From Chloroflexota bacterium (GTDB lineage Bacteria; Chloroflexota; Anaerolineae; Promineifilales; Promineifilaceae), in contig JAGNBF010000042.1 in NCBI GenBank assembly GCA_018004935.1, positions 1 to 59,660 of the forward strand: a DNA stretch of 59,660 nucleotides, read 5' to 3'. Of this stretch, positions 8,516 through 17,141 are shown in pieces (positions within the stretch are counted from its first letter, which is position 1; each line of letters starts with the position of its first letter). The notes beneath the pieces are model-generated. The model was not told the DNA's origin, ran no database searches, and was given only the letters and a program-made list of their open reading frames with translations. The position numbers were made by a program, and so were the translations under genes.

Positions 8516-8773
8516 ATGTTCCTCTGTACTGCCACGCTTCATTTCACCACCACATCTCCCGACGGACAGCCCTACCGCACCTACAGCCTCATCACCTACG
8601 AAGCCCAATCTCCGACGGCTGACCAGGCCGCTCTGGATTTGGGGCTGATGGTGGCGGGGATTTTTGACGACCAAGAGTTGACCGATCTGCATATCAGGGA
8701 GCTAGAGCTAGAGGATAGAGCTAGAGGGCAGAGCCAGATGGTTCCTCTCGCTCTCGACTCTCGCTTCCTCTAG
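8516..8773 (+). CDS. Small hypothetical protein ending in a repeat
   Basis: An 85-residue protein; the first 58 residues look like a compact domain (FLCTATLHFTTTSPDG..., then ADQAALDLGLMVAG). The last part (RELELEDRARG...) is encoded by a GAGCTAGAG-type intergenic repeat that has extended the reading frame, so the native C-terminus may have been near residue 60. The ribosome site is weak (GAGATCA region). It lies between a terminator and the ParB gene. Function unknown. Confidence 0.5.
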   Translation: MFLCTATLHFTTTSPDGQPYRTYSLITYEAQSPTADQAALDLGLMVAGIFDDQELTDLHIRELELEDRARGQSQMVPLALDSRFL

Positions 8774-8799
8774 CTCTAGCTCTTTCCTCTATCCTCTGT
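8698..8799. repeat. GAGCTAGAG-type repeat hairpin
   Basis: Several GAGCTAGAG/GATAGAG units, then their inverse CTCTAGCTCTAGC, form a long imperfect hairpin. It overlaps the end of the preceding small gene and stops just before the AAGGAG of the ParB gene. Confidence 0.8.
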
Positions 8800-8811
8800 A
8801 AGGAGTTTGCC

Positions 8812-10836
8812 ATGACACAAGCCTGTCTCAAACAATTCAAAGCCCACAGGGCGCAGATGCGCACCCAGTATGACCTGGACGAGTTAGCCGCCCTGACGCT
8901 CCAGGTGTATGAACGCGGTTTGGATGCCTGGAGCCCCATCGTCGCGGCCGCGCACGGCGACGAATACCACATCATCAGCGGCCACCGGCGACACAAAGCG
9001 GCCTTGCTGGCTCTGGCTCTTAAAGGCTGGGTCAACGACAACCCAAACTCAGAGCCAGAAATCTCCATCGAGGTGGTTCGCAATATTTTCCAGACGCTGG
9101 TCGAGTCATTGGGTTCCCTGGATAAACTCATGGCTTCATTGGTGACGCGATACGGGGGAGAATTCATTGACTTTGTGCCCTTTGAAGGCAGTGAGAAGAG
9201 CCAGATTCTGACGCTCCAAGCCGCCAATTATGGTAGCGCGAAAGCCGATGCCCTGGGTATCGCTCATAGCTTCCGCGAAGCGGTATTGGCCGGAGCCAAT
9301 GAGGCCGAAATCGCCCGCAATTCAGGTCAGCACCCCAACTATGTCCGTAATCACCTGGCTCTAACCGAAATCCACCCCGAACTGTCCCGCCGCATTGCCG
9401 CAGGCGAACTGCCCATGAGCGTGGCCGCCACCATCGCCGACCTGCCCGAACCGAAACGCACCGGTCTGGCTATCTTTATCCTGGCGAACGATGTAGGCAA
9501 AATCACAGCGGCAACCATTAAGGACATTGCTACTACTCTGAAGAAATGGCCTGGTTTGCAACAACCCCTGTTCGTCAAACACCAGACGCAACGAAACGTG
9601 ATCCGGGCGTTGCTTCTACTGTGGAATGAGGCTGTAGCTCATTACCCCCAGGATGCTTACGCCACCGTCGCCTTGTTTGCCTATCGGGGACTGGAGAAGG
9701 ATCCCTGGACCAACGATGCCGGACTTCTGGCCTGGTTTGAAGCCTTTGGCGGTGAGACGTATGTTACCGAAGGACAAATCAACTGGAAGGCTGTGGCCGA
9801 TAATCTCTTACCGTCCATCTCCTGTCAGACATGTCCGTTGGCGCAATTGCCTAAAGAAAGGCTCCAGGCGGACGTGCCCGATCTTCCCTGTCGTGTTGGT
9901 CGCATGGTTGACCGCTGTTTGAATGGTTTAACCCCAGATGACCCATTTGATGTGCGGGTGGAGTGGAGTTGGGCCGAGTTGCCAGGGATTGTGCGCGAAG
10001 GCAATGAGTATCGGGCCAGAAGCATGGAAAGCCTGCTACATGCCTGGTACGCGCAGGCGCAACGAGAGCAGGAAGAAGAGGCCGTTAGCCGCGAGCCGTT
10101 CGAAGAGGCTGTTAGCCGCGGGCCGCTAGCGGCTGGCACTAGCACCACAACGACGAACACATCTCCGCTAACGGCCAACGGCCAGCCGCCAGCGGCTAAT
10201 CCCCAACCGCCAGCAGCCAATCCCGATTCCCCCGTCGCCAAACAGCGTGCCCTCATTGCCGAATACATGGTTCGTCACGAGCAGTTCGCTGTCCAACACC
10301 CTCTGGCGACACCCTGTGCCACCTGCCGACATCGTCTGGAGCAAAGCCCAACCAAAGATGAAACCGTGCCCCACTGCACCTGGGCCGGGCGGCCGCGTCA
10401 GGTGACGTTTAAGCTGTTACAGGCAGAGTCCCCGGCCGCGCCAGTGATTCCCATTTGCAAACAATATGCCCCCACCGGGAGTTGGACTGACCTCATCCCT
10501 GAACATGCCCAACCCCCACAGATGTCCCGTGACTGGCTGAAGGAGCAGATATTGTTGCTCGCCGCGGCCGCGACCAGCAACTGGGATGGCGGGTTTGTCC
10601 CCTTCGAGTTCCTGACCGGGCGACCCTTAGCCAAGAGCGAGAAACACACCGACTGGTTTGCCAACCAACTGAACGAACAAATAGGCGATCTATCACTGGG
10701 TCAGATGTGGACACTCTTCATCTGGGCCATGAGTGAATGGCAACGGGCGAAGGGGCAGAAGTTCACCCTGGCCTTGAATGGCAGTGGTGTGCAGTTCGCC
10801 ATGTATCAAGAAGTTGGATGGAAGAAAGAGAAGTAA
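8812..10836 (+). CDS. PRTRC-type ParB-related protein
   Basis: A 674-residue ParB/Spo0J-superfamily protein. The ParB nuclease/CTPase-type domain holds HIISGHRRHKAALLA near residues 53-67; a helix-turn-helix region follows near 155-205 (AEIARNSGQHPNYVRNHLAL). The C-terminal half has Cys motifs typical of zinc sites: C338-x2-C341 with a Cys near 358, and C502-x2-C505 with HC near 523 and a Cys near 549. A low-complexity linker (about 425-470) is built from copies of an intergenic repeat (TAACGGCCAACGGCC type). Position directly ahead of proteins E, C, F, B, A and ThiF is the normal PRTRC order. It should bind DNA; the binding site is unknown and the octamer array at 22 kb is one candidate. Confidence 0.88.
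   Translation: MTQACLKQFKAHRAQMRTQYDLDELAALTLQVYERGLDAWSPIVAAAHGDEYHIISGHRRHKAALLALALKGWVNDNPNSEPEISIEVVRNIFQTLVESLGSLDKLMASLVTRYGGEFIDFVPFEGSEKSQILTLQAANYGSAKADALGIAHSFREAVLAGANEAEIARNSGQHPNYVRNHLALTEIHPELSRRIAAGELPMSVAATIADLPEPKRTGLAIFILANDVGKITAATIKDIATTLKKWPGLQQPLFVKHQTQRNVIRALLLLWNEAVAHYPQDAYATVALFAYRGLEKDPWTNDAGLLAWFEAFGGETYVTEGQINWKAVADNLLPSISCQTCPLAQLPKERLQADVPDLPCRVGRMVDRCLNGLTPDDPFDVRVEWSWAELPGIVREGNEYRARSMESLLHAWYAQAQREQEEEAVSREPFEEAVSRGPLAAGTSTTTTNTSPLTANGQPPAANPQPPAANPDSPVAKQRALIAEYMVRHEQFAVQHPLATPCATCRHRLEQSPTKDETVPHCTWAGRPRQVTFKLLQAESPAAPVIPICKQYAPTGSWTDLIPEHAQPPQMSRDWLKEQILLLAAAATSNWDGGFVPFEFLTGRPLAKSEKHTDWFANQLNEQIGDLSLGQMWTLFIWAMSEWQRAKGQKFTLALNGSGVQFAMYQEVGWKKEK
10081..10205. 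repeat. GTTGGCCG-type repeat inside the ParB gene
   Basis: Inverted and tandem units such as GTTAGCCGCGGGCC and CTAACGGCCAACGGCC encode the Ser/Ala/Pro-rich linker of the ParB protein. The same family occurs between genes at 32806-32884, and a short copy is in the gene at 33043. Confidence 0.65.
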
Positions 10837-10943
10837 TGAGTACTGAGTACTGAGTGCTGAGTAAAGAGACATTTCTCTCAGTACTCAGTACTTTCCCCTC
10901 AGTACTTCCCCACTCAGCACTCAGCACTTTCCACTCAGCACTT
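10836..10943. repeat. TGAGTAC heptamer repeat hairpin
   Basis: Tandem TGAGTAC/TGAGTGC units followed by several inverse GTACTCA/GCACTCA units separated by short T/C spacers. It fills the whole gap between the ParB gene and protein E, stopping just before CAGGAG. It resembles the short tandem heptamer repeats of cyanobacteria. Confidence 0.8.
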
Positions 10944-10958
10944 CTTCAGGAGAATGCT

Positions 10959-11390
10959 ATGAAGCCCAATCTGAACCTGACCCTGACCGACCCGTTGGCC
11001 GAGCAGGCCGTGACTATTGTTTTGCATCTGGCTCCGGGTGAGAACCAGGCTGAGCGGCCTCTGTTGTTAAGCCTAGGTGTACCCAACAAGTTGCCCGTAC
11101 AGGCGCAGGGTGTGTTTACTGACCTGGAGCGGCTCATCCGTACCGCCTGGACGAGTTTCGGGATGCAGATGAAGGCCAACGCGGCCGCGACTGCCACACC
11201 TACCTCGCACCCCGAAACGGATGATGCTCTTGAGGATGAAGAAGGAGATGAGGAATTTGTTGCGGCCGCGGAAACAGACGCCATCACCGTTGCCACCGCC
11301 CCCCTCACACCACCTGCTTCGATGCCATCAGCCCCGGCCAAACCAACCAAACGACCAGTCTTGGAACAACCAACCCTGTCCCTCTTTTGA
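10959..11390 (+). CDS. PRTRC protein E-like
   Basis: A 143-residue protein with a beta-rich N-terminal domain (LNLTLTDPLAEQAVTIVLHL..., then PLLLSLGVPNKLP) like PRTRC protein E, followed by an acidic, Ala/Pro-rich tail. It ends in TLSLF, a sequence close to the beta-clamp-binding pentapeptide (QLSLF type). The start at 10959 follows CAGGAG; the longer frame upstream is only repeat DNA. The assignment rests on both the sequence pattern and its place between ParB and protein C, and is less certain than B, A and ThiF. The function of protein E is unknown. Confidence 0.65.
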   Translation: MKPNLNLTLTDPLAEQAVTIVLHLAPGENQAERPLLLSLGVPNKLPVQAQGVFTDLERLIRTAWTSFGMQMKANAAATATPTSHPETDDALEDEEGDEEFVAAAETDAITVATAPLTPPASMPSAPAKPTKRPVLEQPTLSLF

Positions 11391-11412
11391 CCTGTATTGA
11401 GCTTGCCGAAAT

Positions 11413-11507
11413 ATTGTAGATTGTAGATTTACGATTTTAGATTGAGGTTAGGATTGTTGAGTTCACACGTTACCCCAATCGTAAATCTAAAATCGTCAAT
11501 CGTAAAT
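11413..11507. repeat. ATTGTAG/ATTTACG heptamer repeat hairpin
   Basis: Five to six seven-base units (ATTGTAG, ATTGTAG, ATTTACG, ATTTTAG, ATTGAGG) are followed after about 20 bases by the inverse AATCGTAAATCTAAAATCG. A long intergenic hairpin just before protein C. Confidence 0.75.
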
Positions 11508-11517
11508 GGAGTGTTTC

Positions 11518-11709
11518 ATGTCCCCCCGCATCTTCAAATACGCCCAACACACCTTGCCCGACCCTGGCAGCCAGTTCAGTATCGAAGACGTGCGCCGCCA
11601 CCTGGCTGCCTACTTACCTGAACTGGCCCAGGCCACCCATGCCGAGAAAACCCTGCCCGATGGCACGGTGGAAATCACCTTCCATAAACAGGTGACAACC
11701 AAAGGGTAA
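11518..11709 (+). CDS. PRTRC protein C, ubiquitin-like
   Basis: A 63-residue protein: SPRIFKYAQHTLPDPG, then a helix with YLPELAQA and a final TVEITFHKQVTTKG. This pattern fits PRTRC protein C, which belongs to the prokaryotic ubiquitin-like family. It ends in Lys-Gly, as expected for a protein that could be activated by an E1. The start at 11518 is preferred because GGAG lies between it and an in-frame ATG at 11506. The E2-like protein B, JAB protein A and ThiF E1 are downstream, so a complete conjugation and removal set is present. No target is known. Confidence 0.82.
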   Translation: MSPRIFKYAQHTLPDPGSQFSIEDVRRHLAAYLPELAQATHAEKTLPDGTVEITFHKQVTTKG

Positions 11710-11714
11710 CAGCT

Positions 11715-11951
11715 ATGGAAACTGTCATTGACCGTCTACTAGCCCTGCCCCCACAGCCTGATACCTTTGCCCTCATCCGGCAGAACCTCGAAAGTCAACC
11801 GCTGACGTTGCGTGCGTTGCTGATAGCAGGTCCTCTGATTGATGAGTACCAGGCCGCTGTAGAACGCCAGCAGTGGCTATGCCGAGAAGTGAGCCAACGA
11901 TGCCAGACCTTAGCCCCCATTCCCCTACCCTTCATCCCCCTCGGTTTCTAG
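11715..11951 (+). CDS. Small hypothetical protein in the PRTRC cassette
   Basis: A 78-residue, mainly helical protein that starts five bases after protein C and overlaps the next gene by about 50 bases. Tight spacing argues that it is real. It is not one of the PRTRC families I know. The C-terminal ten residues are hydrophobic and Pro-rich. Confidence 0.6.
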   Translation: METVIDRLLALPPQPDTFALIRQNLESQPLTLRALLIAGPLIDEYQAAVERQQWLCREVSQRCQTLAPIPLPFIPLGF

Positions 11952-12745
11952 TGCCTGGTCTCCCTGACTTGACCCCCGTTCCCCCCCACGTCATGGACGG
12001 GTTGCCTCTCCCCAGACTGTATCTGAACCTGGCGCTCCAGATGGCACGGAATTACCAGATGATTCTGCCCGAACATCTGGAATGGCTCGATGAGTCCGTA
12101 ATGTGGGCAGATGATGAGGCTGTGTTTGAAGCGACCACCCGCTTCCTGGAACGGGTTAATGAGCATTGTTTCCCTGTCCAAACTGACCTCATGGTAGACG
12201 AAGTTGAGGAATGTGCCTGGTTACTCAGTTGTGCCCCGTTGCAACCGGGTGGTTTATATCTTTGGGATGACTGGCTGGAATATATGGAGCCGATTCCCTT
12301 CCTGTGTTATCTACAGCATCAAGCCTGGGCACATACGCATGCACCGCAACAACTGGATGATGAAGCATACTCCTGGTTGCCTTTTGTAGAGGGGCTGGAC
12401 ATATTGAACCTGGATGACAGCTTGAACCAGATGATGGCGACAGGTGTCCTTACTCTACCGCCACCTCTTGACGGCCTGCCTCATCTCATTGGGATGATTA
12501 CCAAGACCTGGGGCAACTTCTGGCTGGATTGCAGTGAAGAGGAGTTGGGTTATGGGGAGCGGGTAGGCTGGGATGACCTGGATGTCGAACGGCTTATCGT
12601 TGAGTGGCAGGATGCCAAACCAATTCTGGAGCAGGTCAATACGCTACTGCATTGGGTGCAAGAAAACACGCGGCCGCGGCTGGCGACCATTGCTGAACTG
12701 CTCAACCAGGCGTATGCCTACGGGAAAGCGAGAGGGCTGAGCTAG
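11900..12745 (+). CDS. Candidate PRTRC protein F
   Basis: A 281-residue acidic, Trp/Leu-rich protein. It occupies the slot between proteins C and B where PRTRC protein F normally lies, and its size is in the right range, but I cannot point to a diagnostic motif, so the call is positional. The start is uncertain: ATGs exist at 11873 and 11900, both within the previous gene. Notable segments are LYLWDDWLEYMEP near 141-153 and repeated Trp-Asp pairs. Function unknown. Confidence 0.5.
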   Translation: MPDLSPHSPTLHPPRFLVPGLPDLTPVPPHVMDGLPLPRLYLNLALQMARNYQMILPEHLEWLDESVMWADDEAVFEATTRFLERVNEHCFPVQTDLMVDEVEECAWLLSCAPLQPGGLYLWDDWLEYMEPIPFLCYLQHQAWAHTHAPQQLDDEAYSWLPFVEGLDILNLDDSLNQMMATGVLTLPPPLDGLPHLIGMITKTWGNFWLDCSEEELGYGERVGWDDLDVERLIVEWQDAKPILEQVNTLLHWVQENTRPRLATIAELLNQAYAYGKARGLS

Positions 12746-12798
12746 AGCTAGAGGAAGAATTCTGTCTTCTAGCTCTAGCCTCTAGCTCTAGCTTCTTC
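12739..12798. repeat. GAGCTAGAG-type repeat hairpin
   Basis: GAGCTAGAGCTAGAGGAAGA pairs with TCTTCTAGCTCTAGCCTC around a six-base loop. It begins at the stop of the F candidate and ends before CAGGAG of protein B. Confidence 0.8.
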
Positions 12799-12809
12799 AG
12801 GAGACCCCC

Positions 12810-13466
12810 ATGACCCACCCCAGTGCCGAATCCGTACAATGTCCTTTGGTACGCCTCGATTTCTTCTCCGAGATGGTGCTACTCACCCGCTTTGGTGAGG
12901 CCAACGACCAGACCACTTATCCGGTGGCGGTGGAAGATGTGGCCGGAGCCTTCACCGACATTCGATTGGCGACAGGGTTGCTCCCTCGCGAAACCCTCTT
13001 CTGGCAGAAGCAGGGGAATGTAACCACGCTGGCTATCTATGTCCCGGCCCGGCGTTGGTCGGTGCAGTGGCAGGATGAGCAAACCTACCAGCTTCCCCTA
13101 CCCCCCTGTGTCTTTGTCGGTCGCGGCCGCAACTACTATATGTACGCCCTACGCTCGCGGCCGCGCGGCCCGCATACTCCCCTCTGGCATTTTCCCAGCC
13201 CTAACGTCAATGAACATGGCGTCATCTGCCTGGGCAATGCCCCCTTCCCCGCCTGTGGGACGGATACCATCTATCAGGCTCTGCACCTGTTCATGGAAGG
13301 CAGTGCCTTCAACAACCATCTGGTGCTAAACCGTAATGTCACGTTCCCGGATGATGTACGTCAGTTGTGGGAACTGCTCGATGGGCAGAAGCGATTCCCC
13401 TCACACCACCTCAAGCCGCTATATGTCTCCTTGGGACAGCTCATGCGCGAGTTGCGGCCGCAATAG
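12810..13466 (+). CDS. PRTRC protein B, E2-like
   Basis: A 218-residue protein matching PRTRC protein B, a prokaryotic E2-fold family. The E2-like core is seen in the run LWHFPSPNVNEHGVICLG (about 125-142): Asn after a Pro-rich turn, then the candidate catalytic Cys140. Upstream strands (MYALRSRPRG) also match the family. The likely role is to accept the ubiquitin-like protein C from the ThiF-type E1 and pass it on. CAGGAG precedes the ATG. Three GCGGCCGC octamers lie in the coding sequence, read as Arg-Gly-Arg or Arg-Pro-Arg. Confidence 0.85.
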   Translation: MTHPSAESVQCPLVRLDFFSEMVLLTRFGEANDQTTYPVAVEDVAGAFTDIRLATGLLPRETLFWQKQGNVTTLAIYVPARRWSVQWQDEQTYQLPLPPCVFVGRGRNYYMYALRSRPRGPHTPLWHFPSPNVNEHGVICLGNAPFPACGTDTIYQALHLFMEGSAFNNHLVLNRNVTFPDDVRQLWELLDGQKRFPSHHLKPLYVSLGQLMRELRPQ

Positions 13467-13472
13467 ACCTCA

Positions 13473-13533
13473 CGCCCAGACACGAAGGTGCCAAGAAAAA
13501 CAAAAACTGAGCGTCCTTTGCACCTTGGCCTAA
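13473..13533. repeat. AAGGTGCCAAG / CTTGGC repeat hairpin
   Basis: ACGAAGGTGCCAAG and the later CTTTGCACCTTGGC form an imperfect hairpin around an A-rich middle. This is the type of intergenic repeat often seen in Chloroflexota genomes. Confidence 0.55.
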
Positions 13534-13567
13534 GATATTTTTCTCTCACCTCATAGGGACTTTCATC

Positions 13568-13912
13568 ATGGACGAAGACAACGACCGCTACCTGGTGCAC
13601 TACCGCTTGGCTAGGTGGAGCTATGACTGCATTGCCTCTCTGCCTACTTTGGAATCAGCCCAACGATTTCAGACTGGCCTGACCGAAGAAGGCATCCCTT
13701 CTTGGCTAGAGATTCTACCCGACACGCTCATCAGCAAACGGGTCGGTGACGGCAACTGGCACGCCCTGGTACAGGAGTGGGAGCCAGAACGATACTCGGT
13801 TCTACTCACCTACTTTCCCACCCATGCCTGCATTAATCTTACTGGCTTGACCGATTTTCCACTGGCCTTACAGGTAATTGAGAGCCTCAAGGTTGCCTTA
13901 ACTGTTTACTAG
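13568..13912 (+). CDS. Hypothetical protein in the PRTRC cassette
   Basis: A 114-residue protein between proteins B and A, 12 bases before A. Mixed alpha/beta with many Trp and Tyr; no family recognised. Spacing and codon use fit its neighbours, so it is very likely a real gene. Confidence 0.65.
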   Translation: MDEDNDRYLVHYRLARWSYDCIASLPTLESAQRFQTGLTEEGIPSWLEILPDTLISKRVGDGNWHALVQEWEPERYSVLLTYFPTHACINLTGLTDFPLALQVIESLKVALTVY

Positions 13913-13923
13913 CCGAGGTCATT

Positions 13924-14529
13924 ATGTTCCCCGATCTTGTTACTTACCACCTTCATCGCTCTGACCCGCTTCCCCCCAACAATACCCAACTCTACCAATA
14001 CATTCTGGCCGGGAATGGCCTCTTTCTCCGCGCCGGGACACCCTGGTGGGAAGTCATAATGCCCTTGCAACGCTATTTGATACGCGGCTTGTTGCCGGTT
14101 CAGCCAGCTTTTCGTCTGTTGATTGGTCGCTTGCCCGAATCGTTGCTCGCGGCCGCGTTTCAGGATGCACTCCTAGCTCGTGAGAAGGAGGGAACATTGC
14201 GTGAGGCTCTATACTCGTTTCATGTGCAAGAAAAGCAGGTGCGCCTCATGCGGCCGCGACAGGTTGCTACACCAGTCAACGTCACCTCAGCCGAGTTGGA
14301 CGACCCGACCATCCTGCTGGAACTCCACTCTCACGGTAACATGCCCGCCTTCTGGAGTGCGACCGATGATGGCGACGAACAAGGAATTCGGCTATATGGT
14401 GTGATGGGACGGCTGGACAGCGTGCCAGAGATTAAATTCCGCGTGGGCGTTTGTGGGCATTGGCAACCGCTTTTTGTCCATCAGTTGTTCACCGGTACGG
14501 CGGGCTTTCGCGATGCCAACCGGAACTGA
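13924..14529 (+). CDS. PRTRC protein A, JAB/MPN metalloprotease-like
   Basis: A 201-residue protein with a complete JAMM motif: HSHGNMPAFWSATDD around residues 135-149, giving His135, His137, Ser145 and Asp148 as the zinc-binding set, with a Glu in an earlier strand as the expected general base. The segment after it (GIRLYGVMGRLDSVPEIKFRV) is typical of PRTRC protein A. By analogy with other JAB proteins next to E1/E2/Ubl genes, it would process the ubiquitin-like precursor or remove it from targets. GAGGT lies before the ATG; the gene is 12 bases after the small gene at 13568. Confidence 0.88.
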   Translation: MFPDLVTYHLHRSDPLPPNNTQLYQYILAGNGLFLRAGTPWWEVIMPLQRYLIRGLLPVQPAFRLLIGRLPESLLAAAFQDALLAREKEGTLREALYSFHVQEKQVRLMRPRQVATPVNVTSAELDDPTILLELHSHGNMPAFWSATDDGDEQGIRLYGVMGRLDSVPEIKFRVGVCGHWQPLFVHQLFTGTAGFRDANRN

Positions 14530-14627
14530 CCCGGTGCTATTCACGACCGTAGCCGATGACCCAACCATTCCCCTAACGGGGCAAATAGCACGAACGCTTT
14601 ATCCTCACCCGCCACCAGGAGTGTCCC

Positions 14628-15956
14628 ATGCCCCTAACCGCCTATATTCTCAACCAGCCCCTTGTTGCCCATTACCCCACTCGTTGGGACATCCATGCCC
14701 GTTACGCCATGCGTCTGCCCGATGAGACCCTGGAATTACCGGCCGGAACATGGCTGTTGACCTTGCCGACAGATACAGGTGATGTTCCCCACTACCGGTT
14801 GGCCGATGGCCGGGTTGTCTGCCTGGACGCACCGCTCACCCCTGAACAAGCCACCCCTCTCACCGACTCCCAGGCCCTGACCGCCCTTGCTCTTTACCGA
14901 CCGCTGGAACAAGCCATCGTTGAAGATTGGGGGGTGCAGGTGGAGCAGGTGGATTTACTCCCCCCGTTTCGCCTCATCCACTGTCCACTTTGTTCCGGTC
15001 TGGCCGGGCAAGAGCCATCAACTTTTACGACGGTGGGTTTCACCACCCTCTGGTGCGACCGGTGTCAGGCTCAGTTCCACGTGCGCCACACGGCAGGCGA
15101 CCCCGGTTTTGTCGTGGATTGTACCTGGGAGCATTACCAGCCCGCGGCCGCGAACTATCTCCTGCCCCGCACCCCTGATTTACAACTGACAATGGTCTTC
15201 AAGAACAGCGGCGACCCCCTGGACTTAAATGACCGCTATTGCCACCGCTCTGACTGCACAGATGAACAAGTCGCTTTGACCGATGGTCTGACCGGGCCAC
15301 TGCGGGCTGGACTCCACGCCTGTGCTTTGGGCGATGTTTACGATTGGAGCTTTTATGGGTTTGCTCCAACAACCCCCACCCGTGACCGGCGGAGTTTCCA
15401 TACGCTTATCTGGCCCGACGGACGACGGGAGATGTGGCCGGAGACGACCCGGGTATCGGTCAGCGGATTCAATGGCGAAGATAAGGAGCAATTGGTCAGG
15501 GGCATTTCCTATCTAACAGGTCTGGCGCGAGCCGATTCAACTGGTAAGTCGGGTGCTTCTCGGTTCATCGCCTTCCTACAAGAACTGGACCAACGACCCA
15601 CCCAGCCCCCTTATGTGGCCCATCGCAGTCAGTGGCCGGAGCGGCAGAAATTGCAGCCGGGCGAGAAGTATCTGTTGCATCGCTGGCTCTTGCAGCCTGA
15701 GAAAGAGGCCGGTTGGGTGACAGCCTTGCCTGTGTGGTTAGTGGTGACGGAGAGTACGACGGAGTTTGCCGGTTCTGCCTGGCCGGTGGTAAGAGACAAT
15801 ATCTGCCTTCACTGCGGCCGCGTGGTAACGACCGATGATTTAGAACAACCCATGAATCCGTCTCAGCGATGGCAGATACCGCATGGTCAATGCCGAGAGA
15901 CGTGGGCGCGCCATGGCTGGCGGCCCACGGTATGGGGGAGCGGGAGCAAGAGCTAG
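14628..15956 (+). CDS. Hypothetical zinc-ribbon protein in the PRTRC cassette
   Basis: A 442-residue protein with two possible zinc ribbons: CPLCSG near 119-124 with WCDRCQ near 142-147, and ICLHCGRV near 395-402 with a later HGQC. The remainder is beta-rich and unfamiliar. It is one of the genes that separate protein A from ThiF, where classical PRTRC cassettes have them close together. Zinc ribbons could bind DNA or act as adaptor modules; no stronger statement is possible. CAGGAG precedes the ATG. The last codons run into a GAG-repeat. Confidence 0.6.
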   Translation: MPLTAYILNQPLVAHYPTRWDIHARYAMRLPDETLELPAGTWLLTLPTDTGDVPHYRLADGRVVCLDAPLTPEQATPLTDSQALTALALYRPLEQAIVEDWGVQVEQVDLLPPFRLIHCPLCSGLAGQEPSTFTTVGFTTLWCDRCQAQFHVRHTAGDPGFVVDCTWEHYQPAAANYLLPRTPDLQLTMVFKNSGDPLDLNDRYCHRSDCTDEQVALTDGLTGPLRAGLHACALGDVYDWSFYGFAPTTPTRDRRSFHTLIWPDGRREMWPETTRVSVSGFNGEDKEQLVRGISYLTGLARADSTGKSGASRFIAFLQELDQRPTQPPYVAHRSQWPERQKLQPGEKYLLHRWLLQPEKEAGWVTALPVWLVVTESTTEFAGSAWPVVRDNICLHCGRVVTTDDLEQPMNPSQRWQIPHGQCRETWARHGWRPTVWGSGSKS

Positions 15957-16018
15957 AGGGAAACGACGTTATCTCTTCCTCTAGCTCTACCCTCTCACTC
16001 TGGCTCTATCCTCTCGCT
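15946..16018. repeat. GAGCTAGAG-type repeat hairpin
   Basis: GAGCAAGAGCTAGAGGG and the inverse CCTCTAGCTCTACCCTC with further CTCTGGCTCTATC units. It overlaps the stop of the preceding gene. Confidence 0.75.
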
Positions 16019-16037
16019 TTTGTTAAAGGCCACTGCC

Positions 16038-16985
16038 ATGCGCCAATTACCTCTCTTTCCCCCGGCGATTAGCCTCACCGATGGCCGGATTGTTGGCCCC
16101 CTGCCTGCTGATGCCCCCATTATCGTTTCCAACGGCGTCGGTATTGATTCGGTCGCCCTGCTCATTGAACTGCGCCGACTTAACCTCAAACCATTAGCCA
16201 TTGTCACGGCTCTGGTAGGGCGAGGCAAATATGGCAACGAACATCGCCGCTTCTACCAATACCTGCCTGTGCTAGAACAGTGGCTTGCCACAGCCGGGTT
16301 TCCCCCCATCACCTACGTCTGGTACGAAATGAAACGGCAGGCCAAACATTTCCCTTACGCCAGCCTGGCCGGGAATTGTCTGGCCAACCGCACCCTGCCC
16401 TCTATCAGTTTTCGCCGCCATCATAGTTGTAGTTTGAAGTTCAAAGGGGAGCAGATTGACCGCTGGGTGACGGAGCAATACGGCGACCGATCCTGTTATC
16501 GTCTGGTGGGTTATGACCTGGATGAAGAACGACGTGCGGCTCGTTTTTCAGCACAAGCTCCAGGCACAGGCCCGCGGAGCCGGGATGTCTATGTGCATCC
16601 GCTACAACTGCTGGGTCTTAACCGCGCCGATTGTGAGCAGAGCATCGCGGCCGCGGGACTGCCCTCACCTGGTCTTTCCTCTTGTGTCTTTTGTGCCTCG
16701 ATGCGCCCGGAAGAGGTAGATGAACTGCACCCGGACGAGTTATGGCTCATTGTCATCCTGGAAGCCCATGCCCAGGTGAATCTGCATACCATTCGTGGTT
16801 TGTGGGGGCATGGCGAGCGCATGACCGAGTACATTATGCGGCGCGGTTTGTTACCCAAGCCATTGGTAGATGAGGTCTGGCAGAAGTGGTCGGCTCCGGA
16901 ACGACCGGCCGAGATGGGTGCGGGCATTAGTGCCGACGAGGTGTTGTTGGCCGAGGTGCGTCGCCTGACTGACTTAGGTGGTTAA
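16038..16985 (+). CDS. PAPS-reductase-like / PP-loop protein
   Basis: A 315-residue member of the adenine-nucleotide alpha-hydrolase (PP-loop) superfamily as found in phages and plasmids. The P-loop is SNGVGIDSVALLI near 31-43 (SxGxDS type). The Cys pair region SSCVFC (about 211-216) and HHSC near 130-134 could hold a metal or Fe-S cluster. The N-terminal MRQLPLF is close to a clamp-binding motif. These proteins activate a substrate by adenylation; DndC-like DNA sulfur modification and nucleotide reduction are options, but no Dnd partners are present. The start at 16038 follows AAAGG. Confidence 0.75.
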   Translation: MRQLPLFPPAISLTDGRIVGPLPADAPIIVSNGVGIDSVALLIELRRLNLKPLAIVTALVGRGKYGNEHRRFYQYLPVLEQWLATAGFPPITYVWYEMKRQAKHFPYASLAGNCLANRTLPSISFRRHHSCSLKFKGEQIDRWVTEQYGDRSCYRLVGYDLDEERRAARFSAQAPGTGPRSRDVYVHPLQLLGLNRADCEQSIAAAGLPSPGLSSCVFCASMRPEEVDELHPDELWLIVILEAHAQVNLHTIRGLWGHGERMTEYIMRRGLLPKPLVDEVWQKWSAPERPAEMGAGISADEVLLAEVRRLTDLGG

Positions 16986-17141
16986 TACGGTTGCTTCTTG
17001 CGGCCGCGCCAGACATTCCCTTATTCAAACCGTTCTCACCGCTACCCTAACAGATAACCGGTTGCCCCCGTCCCTAACGAACCTATCAGGTGAGAACCAT
17101 CTTCCATCTCCCCAGCCACCCCATAGCAGGAGTAAACCATC

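Noticed and set aside
8812-10836. Classical plasmid ParAB partition operon
   Set aside because: No ParA or ParM-type ATPase gene is next to it, and the gene order and zinc motifs fit PRTRC ParB better.
16038-16985. DndC of a DNA phosphorothioation system
   Set aside because: The PP-loop and Cys pattern fit the wider PAPS-reductase-like group, but DndB, DndD and DndE partners are absent.
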